A DNA stretch of 57,678 bases from Paenibacillus elgii NBRC 100335 (GTDB taxonomy: Bacteria; Bacillota; Bacilli; Paenibacillales; NBRC-103111), in NCBI RefSeq assembly GCF_004000865.1, contig NZ_BIMB01000047.1:1-57678 (forward strand), read 5' to 3'. Below are positions 33,510 through 42,295 of this stretch, piece after piece; the stretch's first letter is position 1; each line of letters starts with the position of its first letter. Under the pieces are notes generated by a model. It did no database searches. It was not told the DNA's origin and saw only the letters and a list, made by a program, of their open reading frames with translations. The position numbers and the translations under genes were made by a program.

Positions 33510-35683
33510 AGCAGTGCCCCCTTCGTCCCATCCGCCAGCTTCTCAATCTGGGCTGCACAAGCTTTAAATTCCGGCATTTTCGACATCGGGTCCAGCGCGG
33601 CAATGGTCAGCAGGTTGATCGACTGTTCATGTCCGAAATGATAAGGCACGAAAACGGTATCCTTACGTATGGCCTCGATGATCTTCACTTTAAAGTACGC
33701 TTCGCCGCGCCGGGTATACAAACGAACGATTTCTTCGTGCTCGATACCGTACAGCTTGGCGGTTTCCGGGTGTACTTCGACGAACGGTTCCGGGCACATA
33801 TCCCGCAAAAAGGGAATTCTCCGCGTCTGGTTCCCGGATAAGTAATGATAGACGACCCTGCCGGTGGTCAGCCTGAGCGGATACTGTTCACACGGCTCCT
33901 CCGCAGGCGGCCGGTAAGGAAGCGCGCATATTTTCGCTTTGCCGTCCGGATGGTAAAACTTTTTATCCAAAAACATATAGGGAGTTCCTTGATCCTGCTC
34001 GTCCCGGCACGGCCAAAATACACCGTTTTGCTTCTCGATTTTATCCCACGTCGCCCCGTAGTAATCCGCATATCCGCCTTTGGAGGCTAGCCTGAATTCC
34101 TCCGCAACTTTGCTTGCCGTCGTCAGATGACGGAAATATTGGCCTCGGCCGAGACGCTCGGCCAGCTCCACCTGAATCTGCCAATCCGGCTTCGACTCGC
34201 CAAGCGGCTCCTGGGCTTTATTGATCTTGATGATCCGGCCCTCCAGGTTGGTCACGGTGCCCTCATCCTCCGACCATGTTACGGAAGGAAGAACGACATC
34301 GGCAAATTCCGCCGATTCCGATAAGAACATATCGCAGCAGACCATGAAATCCAGGCTTTTCAGCGCCGCGCGGACGAAGTTTTGATTCGGCGCGGAAACT
34401 GCGGGATTGGAGCACAGCAAGTATAAGCCGCGGATCGTTTTTTCGGTCATCAATTCGAACATTTCATAAGCCGAAACGCCAGGCTGCGGCATTTCTTCCG
34501 GCGTAATTCCCCAGACACTGCACACTTCCTGCACGTGCTTCGGATTCGTGATTTTGCGATAGCCCGGAAGCGCATCCGCTTTCTGTCCGTGCTCCCGGCC
34601 GCCCTGACCGTTTCCTTGGCCTGTAAACGTGGCGACGCCGGATTTGGGCCGGCCGATTTTGCCGGTCACCAGGCACATGTTCGTGTACGCTGATACGTTG
34701 TCCGTTCCTTTATGCTGCTGCTCGATCCCGCGCGCGAACAGGACGACAGCGTTCGGCGCTTTGCCGTAGATTTCTGCGGCGCGGATCAATTTCTCCGGTG
34801 CCACTCCCGTAATTTCACTCGTATACTCCGGGGTAAACGCCTTCACGACTTCCATCGTTTCTTCGAAGCCGTTCGTATGCTCGCGAATAAACGCTTCGTC
34901 CGCAAATCCTTGCTGGATAAGCAAATTCACCATGCAGTTCGCGAGCGCCAGATCGGTGCCGGGCTTGAGATCGAGATGGACGTCGGCCCGTCTCGCAATC
35001 GGGGTTTCCCGCGGGTCCGCAACAATCAGATACCCGCCGCGATTCTGTACCTCCCATACCCGGAACATCGAGGTCGGATGGCATTCGGCCGTATTGCTTC
35101 CGGCAATAAACAAGCAATCCGACTGGTGAATATCCGTCCACGGCAGCGTAGATCCGCGATCCACCCCAAGGCTGCGCATGAAACCTGCTGCCGCACTGGA
35201 CATGCAGAATCTGCCGTTGTAATCGATGTAGCGCGTCTGCAGGCCGACGCGGGCAAATTTGCCGGTCAAGTAACATTTCTCATTCGTCATGGACACGCCG
35301 CTGAACACGGACAACGAATCTTTGCCGTAGTTGTTCTGCAGTTCCTTGAACTTCCGCGCAATCAAGTCATAGGCTTCGTCCCACGTCGCTTCGCGGAAGC
35401 CTTCCTTCGTTCCTTTCTTCGATGCGTCTTCCCGGATCAACGGCCGGAGCAGCCGGTCGTCATGGTTCGTTTGCTGGTAAGCCGTCACGCCTTTCGGACA
35501 CATTTTCCCCAGATTCACCGGAAAATCGTACCGCGGCTCTACGCCGATAATCTTGTTACTATCCGTATCCACCCTTAAATTCATGCCGCACTGCATGCCG
35601 CAGTAAGAACAGTGGGTCGGAACCAGCTTTTCCTTCGGATGATGCTTATTTTCAATCTCGCGATAAAACTTATCCTTTTGCAT
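33506..35683 (-). CDS. Molybdopterin (bis-MGD) oxidoreductase, putative nitrate reductase catalytic subunit
   Basis: A 725-residue molybdenum enzyme. It has an N-terminal 4Fe-4S site (Cys25, 28, 32 in CSYCGMQCGMN, and Cys62 in MCPKG) and a likely molybdenum ligand Cys160 (NGRFCMSSAA), followed by TDIHQSDCLFIAGSNTAECHP. A Cys ligand fits the Nas/Nap nitrate reductase and formate dehydrogenase groups. The nearby NarK-type transporter, RIC and globin genes favour nitrate, but substrate is inferred. There is no Tat signal, so the protein should stay in the cytoplasm. ATG 35683 (AAGGAGG 9 nt upstream) overlaps the cytochrome gene by 14 bp. Confidence 0.88.
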   Translation of the reverse strand: MQKDKFYREIENKHHPKEKLVPTHCSYCGMQCGMNLRVDTDSNKIIGVEPRYDFPVNLGKMCPKGVTAYQQTNHDDRLLRPLIREDASKKGTKEGFREATWDEAYDLIARKFKELQNNYGKDSLSVFSGVSMTNEKCYLTGKFARVGLQTRYIDYNGRFCMSSAAAGFMRSLGVDRGSTLPWTDIHQSDCLFIAGSNTAECHPTSMFRVWEVQNRGGYLIVADPRETPIARRADVHLDLKPGTDLALANCMVNLLIQQGFADEAFIREHTNGFEETMEVVKAFTPEYTSEITGVAPEKLIRAAEIYGKAPNAVVLFARGIEQQHKGTDNVSAYTNMCLVTGKIGRPKSGVATFTGQGNGQGGREHGQKADALPGYRKITNPKHVQEVCSVWGITPEEMPQPGVSAYEMFELMTEKTIRGLYLLCSNPAVSAPNQNFVRAALKSLDFMVCCDMFLSESAEFADVVLPSVTWSEDEGTVTNLEGRIIKINKAQEPLGESKPDWQIQVELAERLGRGQYFRHLTTASKVAEEFRLASKGGYADYYGATWDKIEKQNGVFWPCRDEQDQGTPYMFLDKKFYHPDGKAKICALPYRPPAEEPCEQYPLRLTTGRVVYHYLSGNQTRRIPFLRDMCPEPFVEVHPETAKLYGIEHEEIVRLYTRRGEAYFKVKIIEAIRKDTVFVPYHFGHEQSINLLTIAALDPMSKMPEFKACAAQIEKLADGTKGALL

Positions 35684-36710
35684 TCTGGTTCGCCTCCTTG
35701 ACCTTGATTTCATGGGTTGGGATACCCGCAAACCGCGACATGCGATACTTCCGCCGGCAAGGTAGGCACAGCTCCGCCAGATGAAAGCCTTCGTCCATCT
35801 TGAATTCGACGCCGCTTTGCTTCAACACTTGAATAACATCGTTCGATTGCTCGACCGAAACAAATCCGGTGCCACACACTTTACATGCTTTCATTTCCTT
35901 CTCCCCATAGTGCTCCCGGTAATTTCGGGCCAGCACGCTCATCGGCCGGAACGGAATATGCGCCAGTTTACCGAATGGAAGGTAAATTAATGTAAGTATG
36001 ACAGACCATTGATGAATCAGCGTAATGACCGGATGGCCCCAGCCGTGCAGGAAAATATTCACCCCCGTGAGCATCAATCCCGTAATGCTGATGAACAGGA
36101 GCAGGTACAAGGGGAGAAAATCGTATACGAACGTTTGCTCCGCTCTTGCCTGCATGTTCTTGATGCGCCGGTACAGCGCCATGCATACGCCGGCGATGAC
36201 CATGAAGGCTGTAATGTTCAGTGCGTTGTAAAACAAGAAGGCAATCCAGCCGTCCGCTTGGACCCGCATGATGTCGAGGCCGAAGCCGACAACCGTGTAA
36301 GTTCTGTTATCTTCCATCGTAAAGTACATCCAACCGAATACGAGCGGAAACGTAACCAGGCAAGAGAGAATACAGCCCCACCCCAGCAAAATGTGCTGCG
36401 TCCAGCGGTAGATGCCGCGGTTCCATATAAACTTGTAGGTGGCCAAATGCTCAACGGTTGTTTGCGGAGTGCTTCTGCGAAACAGCAGCCGAAGGCCTTT
36501 CTTCATGATGACCTTCGTCGGCGGACGCTCGGCCCAGGCGATAAACCGGTAGAAAAAGCCGCCGATAAAAACAACCGTACCGACCATATACCCGTATAAA
36601 GCCAAGTCAATATGAGTAAAAAAACGGGAGCCGATATACATCAGAATGATGAGACAAACAACCGTAAAGAAGTAATTCTTAGCAAATTTAGATGCAAACG
36701 CCCGGTCCAT
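35670..36710 (-). CDS. NarI-like cytochrome b membrane subunit with C-terminal zinc-ribbon-like tail
   Basis: A 346-residue quinol-oxidising membrane protein, first gene of the molybdoenzyme operon. Several spans carry histidines in cytochrome-like contexts (RWTQHILLGWG, FLHGWGHPVITLIHQWS), similar to nitrate reductase gamma and heterodisulfide reductase E. The cytoplasmic tail has two CxxC pairs (KACKVCGTG and ELCLPCRRKYR) about 45 residues apart, suggesting a zinc ribbon or an extra cluster. ATG 36710 begins MDRAFASK. An FNR-like box and -10 hexamer lie just upstream. Confidence 0.82.
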   Translation of the reverse strand: MDRAFASKFAKNYFFTVVCLIILMYIGSRFFTHIDLALYGYMVGTVVFIGGFFYRFIAWAERPPTKVIMKKGLRLLFRRSTPQTTVEHLATYKFIWNRGIYRWTQHILLGWGCILSCLVTFPLVFGWMYFTMEDNRTYTVVGFGLDIMRVQADGWIAFLFYNALNITAFMVIAGVCMALYRRIKNMQARAEQTFVYDFLPLYLLLFISITGLMLTGVNIFLHGWGHPVITLIHQWSVILTLIYLPFGKLAHIPFRPMSVLARNYREHYGEKEMKACKVCGTGFVSVEQSNDVIQVLKQSGVEFKMDEGFHLAELCLPCRRKYRMSRFAGIPTHEIKVKEANQNAKG

Positions 36711-36745
36711 GTGATGACCTCCATAATTCATTTTTGGTCACTTTC

Positions 36746-36789
36746 ATTAAAGCATCGGTCTCTCCCCACTGACTGTGACGCAAATCACA
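36746..36789 (-). promoter_or_regulatory. FNR-type promoter of the molybdoenzyme operon
   Basis: TGTGACGCAAATCACA (36774-36789) is a perfect TGTGA-N6-TCACA palindrome. A TTTAAT -10 box at 36751-36746 lies 22 bp downstream, the class II FNR geometry. The box overlaps the stop codon of the upstream radical SAM gene. Confidence 0.8.
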
Positions 36790-37924
36790 AGTCCGATCCA
36801 AGAGGTGAATTTTGTTCAAAAAACATCTTTGACTCCGCTGCAAGGGCTTTCGGTACATACGCACAATAGGGATCGCTTTCCAGATAATCGCCGGTAACGG
36901 CATAGGCTCTCGCCCGCGAGCCTCCGCACAATGCCTTGAATTCACAAACCCCGCACTTGCCCTTTAACAACGCTTTATCACGTAATGCGGTCATGACCGG
37001 AGAGCTGCGATAAATGTCCGTTAGCGGCCGCTCCCGGACATTGCCGCATACGACAGGCAAAAATCCGCTCGGGTAAACATCTCCGATATGGCTAATAAAC
37101 ACAAACCCATCTCCGTCGTTTACCCCCTTAGGCGCGCGTCCGAGAAAATCCGGGCGTTTCGTTCCGATGGCCGCAGCCTGCTCGCCTAAACGCTGCTTTT
37201 CCTGCAGGAGAACCCGCCGGAAATGGGGTGCTTCCGTTGCTTTTACACCATACGGCATCTTTTGCTGGATGTGACACAGCCACTTCATCACTTCTTCGTG
37301 CTGCTCCGGGGTGATGATATCTTTCACCATCCCGCGTCCGGTGGGCACAAGGAAAAATACGCTCCAAAGCACAGCTCCCATCTCCTTGACCTTGTCCGCG
37401 ATCGCTTCCAGATCATGAAGATTATAGTGGGATACGGTCGTATTCACCTGAACCGGGATTTGCAGTTCCTTTAAGTATTCGATCCCTCTCATCGTGAGAT
37501 CGTATGATCCTTTTGTTCCGCGAAAATGGTCATGAATCTCCGCACAGGAGCCGTCGAGACTGAACGCCCACCGCGACAGCCCGACTTCCTTCGCCTTCCG
37601 GACGGCTTCGCGTGTCACCTTCGGCGTGGCGCTCGGCGTCATAGAGACGGCAAGACCTCGCTCTTCGATCGCATAGCGGGCAAGCTCGAACAGATCGGGC
37701 CGCATTAACGGATCTCCGCCGGTAAAGACGAATAGCGGGTTATCCATTTTGGCGATCTCGTCAATGAGCTGCTTCCCCTCTTCGAAAGACAGCTGTCCGG
37801 GGTCCGCTCCAACCTGTGCCTCCGCTCGGCAGTGCAGACATTTCAAAGCACAGGCCCGGGTGACTTCCCATATGACGATGAATGGATTTTCGTTGTAATC
37901 CCTTTCTTTTATAAGGGGCTTCAA
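36785..37924 (-). CDS. Radical SAM/SPASM protein (TIGR04053-like; NirJ/AhbD relatives)
   Basis: 379 residues. The radical SAM cluster is Cys25, Cys29, Cys32 (TRACALKCLHCRAEA). A C-terminal SPASM-type set of cysteines follows: VVCGNVRE, KGKCGVCEFKALCGGS and DPYCAYVP. Close relatives act in heme synthesis (AhbD, NirJ), which would suit a cytochrome-rich anaerobic locus, but many TIGR04053-type proteins are uncharacterised. The start is TTG 37924 with GGAGGG 8 nt upstream. It is divergent from the hemoglobin gene and just upstream of the molybdoenzyme operon. Confidence 0.85.
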   Translation of the reverse strand: MKPLIKERDYNENPFIVIWEVTRACALKCLHCRAEAQVGADPGQLSFEEGKQLIDEIAKMDNPLFVFTGGDPLMRPDLFELARYAIEERGLAVSMTPSATPKVTREAVRKAKEVGLSRWAFSLDGSCAEIHDHFRGTKGSYDLTMRGIEYLKELQIPVQVNTTVSHYNLHDLEAIADKVKEMGAVLWSVFFLVPTGRGMVKDIITPEQHEEVMKWLCHIQQKMPYGVKATEAPHFRRVLLQEKQRLGEQAAAIGTKRPDFLGRAPKGVNDGDGFVFISHIGDVYPSGFLPVVCGNVRERPLTDIYRSSPVMTALRDKALLKGKCGVCEFKALCGGSRARAYAVTGDYLESDPYCAYVPKALAAESKMFFEQNSPLGSDL

Positions 37925-38027
37925 TAAGATCCCTCCTTCTCATTTGCCATCTGGAGAGAAAGCATGAATATTTTTATTGTTCCGAAGCATCCTATTCGTT
38001 GACATATTGTGACTCAGGAGGTTTCTT

Positions 38028-38393
38028 ATGGAAACAACAAATAGCCTTTACGAAAAAGTTGGCGGAGAACAGGCCATTTCCAAAGTCGTCGATTATTTTT
38101 ATAAGCTTGTATTGGCGGATGATACGGTGAACGAGTTTTTTAAGAACACTGATATGGAGAAACAACGGCGCCACCAGACCAAATTTATCAGTTTTGCGTT
38201 AGGGGGGCCTAACCAATACTCGGGAAAATCCATGGCCAAAGCTCATGAAGGCATGAACCTGCAGCCGGCTCACTTTAATGCCATCGTTAAGCACCTGCAT
38301 GATTCACTTGCGCATTTCGGCGTCAGCGAGCCGGAAATCGAACAAGCCTTGTCACACGTGGCCGAGTTAAAAGACGATATTCTGTATAAGTAG
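38028..38393 (+). CDS. Truncated hemoglobin, group I-like
   Basis: A 121-residue 2-on-2 globin: LYEKVGGEQAISKVVDYFY, the glycine-rich FALGGPNQYSGKSM and the proximal His in IVKHLHDSLAHFG. Such globins bind oxygen or nitric oxide and can detoxify NO formed during nitrate or nitrite reduction. CAGGAGG lies 9 nt before ATG 38028. It is the only plus-strand gene in the anaerobic island. I found no FNR box upstream of it. Confidence 0.93.
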   Translation: METTNSLYEKVGGEQAISKVVDYFYKLVLADDTVNEFFKNTDMEKQRRHQTKFISFALGGPNQYSGKSMAKAHEGMNLQPAHFNAIVKHLHDSLAHFGVSEPEIEQALSHVAELKDDILYK

Positions 38394-38405
38394 GGAATGA
38401 GAAGA

Positions 38406-38465
38406 AAGCTGAGAAAGACCGCAGATTTGCATAGGTCCGAAGCTTTCTCAGCTTCTTTGTTTATT
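38406..38465. terminator. Terminator between the globin and narK-PAS genes
   Basis: AAGCTGAGAAAG (38406-38417) pairs perfectly with CTTTCTCAGCTT (38443-38454), followed by CTTTGTTTATTTATTTC. It can serve both convergent genes. Confidence 0.82.
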
Positions 38466-39963
38466 TATTTCTTAGCTCTGAAATGTCGCTGAACATCCCC
38501 GCGTAATGTTTTATTTCGCCGGCGTCGTTTTTGATCGCGCTGATCGTCAACCATTGAAGGTACTCGTCGCCGTTTTTCCTCCGGTTCCATATTTCTCCCT
38601 GCCAGAAGCCCTTCTCTTTGATCGTTTTCCACATTGCGGCATAAAAATCCGACGGCTGTTTGCCCGATTTTAATATGCGCGGATTTTCCCCAATGATTTC
38701 CTCCTGCGTATAGCCGGTCACTTTGGTGAACGCCGGATTCACTTGCCGGATCGTGCCCTTCAAATCTGTGATAATAATGGCTTCCGCCGTATTTTCAATA
38801 ATTTCCGTTGCCAAACGAAGCCGGTCTTGATAATACATCCAGAACACAAGAACAAGGCTGACCAAAGCAAACTCGGACAAGGCCATGAATCCGATTGCAT
38901 AGTGGCCCGTCAAGCTTAATAACGAAGCGAGAATCAGAGGCGGGAAAAATCCCCCAAGGCCGCCCATGGCGGAAACGATTCCGTTCACAAGCCCGGCCTG
39001 CTTCAGGAAATAAAGGGGCACCAGCTTGAAAATCGTGCCGTTTCCCGTCCCTGCGCAAACCGCGATCAGCAGACAACCGACGGTATAAAGCTGAATGTCC
39101 GGCGAGAAGGACAGCAAGATGCCGGATAAGGTCAGCCCACCGAATACGAACATCAGAATGACGAAAGAATTGAACTTGTCGCCCAGCCATCCGCCGATCG
39201 GCCGTGCCGCCGTCGCGATCGCGATAAACATAGCCGTTCGGAAGCCCGCGTCCGCCTTGGCCAATTGAAAGTGGCTGACGAGAAAATTCGGTAAATAGAT
39301 GGTGAATGCGACGAAGCAGCCGAAGGTGATAAAATAAAACAGGCTGATCGCCCATAACCGCGGATTGCGGTATATTTCCTTCATCTGCTCCCGCACCGGG
39401 GTCACGACCTTCGGCTCCTTGCGATCGCCGAGAAAAACATGAAGAAGGACAAACACGGCAAGCAAAATCAAATACAGTTGGACGGTGGCCGACCATCCGA
39501 TCGAGCCTGCGATAACGGGAGCACCGAATGCCGACACCGCCGTCCCGAGGTTGCCGATGCCGTAAAGCCCGTTCACGGAACCGTGCTTTTCCTTCGGATA
39601 ATATTTCGGCAGCGAGGTAACGCCGACCGAAAATACGGCGCCGCCGATGCCGAGGAAGAAACCACCGATCAGCAGATCGACGAACGTCGTTGCTTGGCTT
39701 ACATAATAAACAGGAAACAGCAGCAGAACAAAACTGATGGCGAACAGCTTTCTCGCGCCGTATTTATTCGTCCAAAAACCGATCGGAATCCGCAGGACCG
39801 AACCCAAAATCACGGGCACGGCCGTTACCCAGGACAATTGGCCCGGAGTCATCGGGATGTCCGACTTGATGAAAGGCATGAGCGAAGACAGAATCACCCA
39901 AACCGCAAAACCGAGAATAAGACTTACCGTCTGCAACGGCAATTGTAGCTTTCGAACATCCAT
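38461..39963 (-). CDS. narK: NarK-type nitrate/nitrite MFS transporter fused to a C-terminal PAS domain
   Basis: Residues 1-380 form a 12-span major facilitator of the nitrate/nitrite porter group: GQLSWVTAVPVILGSVLRIP, GVTSLPKYYPKEKHGSVNGL, CAGTGNGTIFKLVPLYF. The last 117 residues (384-500) are a cytoplasmic PAS domain: IIENTAEAIIITDLKGTIRQ, NPAFTKVTGYTQEEIIGENP, and the PAC end YAGMFSDISELRNK. Ordinary NarK stops after the last span. The fusion is one unbroken frame. ATG 39963 (GGAGGGG 7-8 nt upstream) replaces the open ATG at 39996. Likely job: nitrate uptake or nitrite export, with the PAS part sensing redox, oxygen or a ligand, or serving as a docking site. Confidence 0.9.
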   Translation of the reverse strand: MDVRKLQLPLQTVSLILGFAVWVILSSLMPFIKSDIPMTPGQLSWVTAVPVILGSVLRIPIGFWTNKYGARKLFAISFVLLLFPVYYVSQATTFVDLLIGGFFLGIGGAVFSVGVTSLPKYYPKEKHGSVNGLYGIGNLGTAVSAFGAPVIAGSIGWSATVQLYLILLAVFVLLHVFLGDRKEPKVVTPVREQMKEIYRNPRLWAISLFYFITFGCFVAFTIYLPNFLVSHFQLAKADAGFRTAMFIAIATAARPIGGWLGDKFNSFVILMFVFGGLTLSGILLSFSPDIQLYTVGCLLIAVCAGTGNGTIFKLVPLYFLKQAGLVNGIVSAMGGLGGFFPPLILASLLSLTGHYAIGFMALSEFALVSLVLVFWMYYQDRLRLATEIIENTAEAIIITDLKGTIRQVNPAFTKVTGYTQEEIIGENPRILKSGKQPSDFYAAMWKTIKEKGFWQGEIWNRRKNGDEYLQWLTISAIKNDAGEIKHYAGMFSDISELRNK

Positions 39964-40324
39964 CCTTTTCCCCTCCACTTCATAATCAATCGTCATCGTT
40001 CCAATTTCATAAAGTTCATTTCGGGCTTATGCCTGAGGCACAAGACGTGGCTGCGGCGCAAGTCAGCAACCGGCGCACCGCCTCCCCTTCCAAGTGTAAC
40101 GATGCCTCCTTTACGGAATGTTCTTTTCAATGGGAACATCCTGAAAATATCACTTCTTATCATTTCATCTCTGTGATTCAAATCATCATAATCCGTACTT
40201 ATGTAGTGAAAAATGATTCATTTTCACATAATTTTCACAAAATATTCGAAACGTGGCGGTATGTTATCCTGCGCCCAGATGATTGTTTTCTTCCAGGAAA
40301 GCTGCCACGTGCGCAGTTCATCGG
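39964..40324. other. Intergenic region nrdD-narK
   Basis: No gene. Besides the FNR-like box it has two further palindromes: ATGTTC-N10-GAACAT at 40118-40139, close to the predicted transcription start, and AAAATGATTCATTTT at 40210-40224. A weak hairpin (40251-40257 with 40304-40310) may end the nrdD transcript. Confidence 0.5.
40144..40187 (-). promoter_or_regulatory. FNR-like promoter of narK-PAS
   Basis: TGTGATTCAAATCATC (40172-40187) matches 8 of 10 consensus bases of TGTGA-N6-TCACA. A TATTTT -10 candidate (40149-40144) lies 22 bp away. The mRNA would have a leader of about 175 nt. Confidence 0.5.
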
Positions 40325-42250
40325 TTACAGCTCTTCAACCTTAACTCGCTTTCTCGTATTCCAGTCAAACCTTCTCGCTTTGCTCCAGAAGTTGAACTCC
40401 CCGTGATAACAGCCTTCCTTATCCACCTTGATGCTTTTTCTGGAGATCATCTTTACATAACCGATCACACGACTGAAGGTGGCGATATCGTCACTGCCGC
40501 AAACCGGACAATTCCCGATATGCTTTCCATCCTGCGCCACCAATTGCCGATTGCAGCTTAAGCAGCTTGTAAGGGTAGGTGTAAGCGTGATGTAGTTAAT
40601 CGGCTTTTCGAATATGTTGCTGAGATATTGCGCAAGTTGGCCCGGTGCAAGCTTGCTTTCCACAAAATGATGGAGAATGCTTCCCGATGTGGCGTACCCC
40701 TGAAATTCCGCACTGTTTTCGATTTGCTTGAGGAAGTCTTCCTCACTGAACGGAAGCATGCACCCGGACGTCAGGTATACGTTATCGTCACTTCCCTGAA
40801 CATAGACATGCCGTCCATGCTGTTTCCCCCATTTCAAATCATGCCGGGCGAGCTTGATCGCTGCGTTCTCCCCGGGAGCATATTCAATCCCGCAGGCCAC
40901 TTTATCCCGCACGATGAACTCATTGATGATGTCAGTCATCGCTTGCATGAGACGATGAGCCAGCCTCTTGCCGTCCTCATTCAACAATCCGCCTTCAAAT
41001 CCCATATTATGCAATCCCTCGTGCATACCGGTCACGGCAAATACGTTAAAATAGTTTTTCAGATCGTTGTTGAAGGCGAAAAACGTCGGGTACAGCTCTT
41101 TATTTCTTTCGATCCATGCCCTTTTGGCCTGATGGCCTTGCTGCATGAGTTCGAGAACTTCTCTGATTTTATCCAAGAGTAGAGATTCGTTATGTCCGAA
41201 TTCCATCAGCATTCGATTCAAGTTAAGATTCAACACTTGCACGGCGCCGGTCGATCCGGTAGAGCTGCCAAAAATGCCGCTTCCGGCTCTTGAAAGCACG
41301 GACAAATCGATCTGCAGCCTGCAGCATAAGCTTCGGCTCGCTTCCGGATCGCGCGGTTTCAACAAAGGGTTGCGTTTTTTGTAATATTCATTTTCAAACG
41401 GTTTCGTCCGGAAGTTTTCAAAGTAAACGCCGCCCCAATAATACATTTGCTCCAGCAAGTACAGAAACAACTCGTCCTGAAAATTAAAATGATCGTCAAT
41501 TTGAACGGTAATTAAAGGAAACGTAAACGGAATCCCTGTTCCCGTCCCCTCTTTCATCACATCAATAATCGCCTTGTTGATCCGGTCAAAATAGATAGGC
41601 GGAATATCTTGATATTTGATATTTTTGGTAACGCCTCCGATCATGACGTATTCGTTTTTGATTTCCTCGGATGGTTTGCCGAATTCCATCGTGATGTTCG
41701 AAAATGCGGATTGCGAGCCTCCGCGCAGCGGCATGTTCATTTCCCATATCAAGCCTTGAAACAACTGCTTCAGTTCGTGATCCGAATACGCTTTACCGTT
41801 ATCCAATTGTTCAAAATACAGGTAGGATGCAGCTATGGTGGTCAATTGGGACAACATCACCGCGCCGGACACCTGCTGCGACATTAGAACGATGACGTTG
41901 CTGACGTGTCTTAACAAAACATCCAGCTTTTTCGTCGGTTTGGAGGACAGCATATTTTTGGCCAAATTGGGGATTCCCATCATCGCGATATCTTTGCATC
42001 CGACGCTCATGCAGTACGGGCTTAATTGCTTATCGTGTATGTATACAACGCCTTCTTTATAGAGCTCCGTCAGTTTGGACGGCAATATGTGCGACAGCAA
42101 AAATTCCTCTTCGGCAAAGTTTGTAAGATTGTGGCGCAGCAGGGGCAGAGAGTACACAAAATTGCTATTCTCCCGTTTTAAGTAGTCCGATTTTTTGTCT
42201 TCGACCTCCGAGGTGAATTTTTCGATGATTTCGTTAAAATGATTAAACAT
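40325..42250 (-). CDS. nrdD: Anaerobic (class III) ribonucleoside-triphosphate reductase
   Basis: Makes deoxynucleotides without oxygen through a glycyl radical. The 641-residue chain begins directly in the catalytic barrel and lacks the N-terminal ATP-cone, so it has no classical dATP overall-activity switch. C-terminal zinc site CLSC...CPVC and glycyl radical motif SRVIGYVK are present; the chain continues about 45 residues past the radical glycine, longer than usual. GGGAGGAACGG precedes ATG 42250. It follows the activase gene by 45 bp and is co-transcribed from the FNR-like promoter there. Confidence 0.94.
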   Translation of the reverse strand: MFNHFNEIIEKFTSEVEDKKSDYLKRENSNFVYSLPLLRHNLTNFAEEEFLLSHILPSKLTELYKEGVVYIHDKQLSPYCMSVGCKDIAMMGIPNLAKNMLSSKPTKKLDVLLRHVSNVIVLMSQQVSGAVMLSQLTTIAASYLYFEQLDNGKAYSDHELKQLFQGLIWEMNMPLRGGSQSAFSNITMEFGKPSEEIKNEYVMIGGVTKNIKYQDIPPIYFDRINKAIIDVMKEGTGTGIPFTFPLITVQIDDHFNFQDELFLYLLEQMYYWGGVYFENFRTKPFENEYYKKRNPLLKPRDPEASRSLCCRLQIDLSVLSRAGSGIFGSSTGSTGAVQVLNLNLNRMLMEFGHNESLLLDKIREVLELMQQGHQAKRAWIERNKELYPTFFAFNNDLKNYFNVFAVTGMHEGLHNMGFEGGLLNEDGKRLAHRLMQAMTDIINEFIVRDKVACGIEYAPGENAAIKLARHDLKWGKQHGRHVYVQGSDDNVYLTSGCMLPFSEEDFLKQIENSAEFQGYATSGSILHHFVESKLAPGQLAQYLSNIFEKPINYITLTPTLTSCLSCNRQLVAQDGKHIGNCPVCGSDDIATFSRVIGYVKMISRKSIKVDKEGCYHGEFNFWSKARRFDWNTRKRVKVEEL

Positions 42251-42295
42251 GCATCCGTTCCTCCCTGACTACGATCGTTTTGATTCCATTCCCGT

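Noticed and set aside
37925..38027. FNR box for the hemoglobin gene or the adjacent radical SAM gene
   Set aside because: TTGACATATTGTGACT looks similar at first but has no TGTGA-N6-TCACA symmetry, and it runs into the globin ribosome site.
40210..40224. Fur box upstream of narK-PAS
   Set aside because: AAAATGATTCATTTT is a palindrome but lacks the GATAATGATAATC pattern; not enough to name a regulator.
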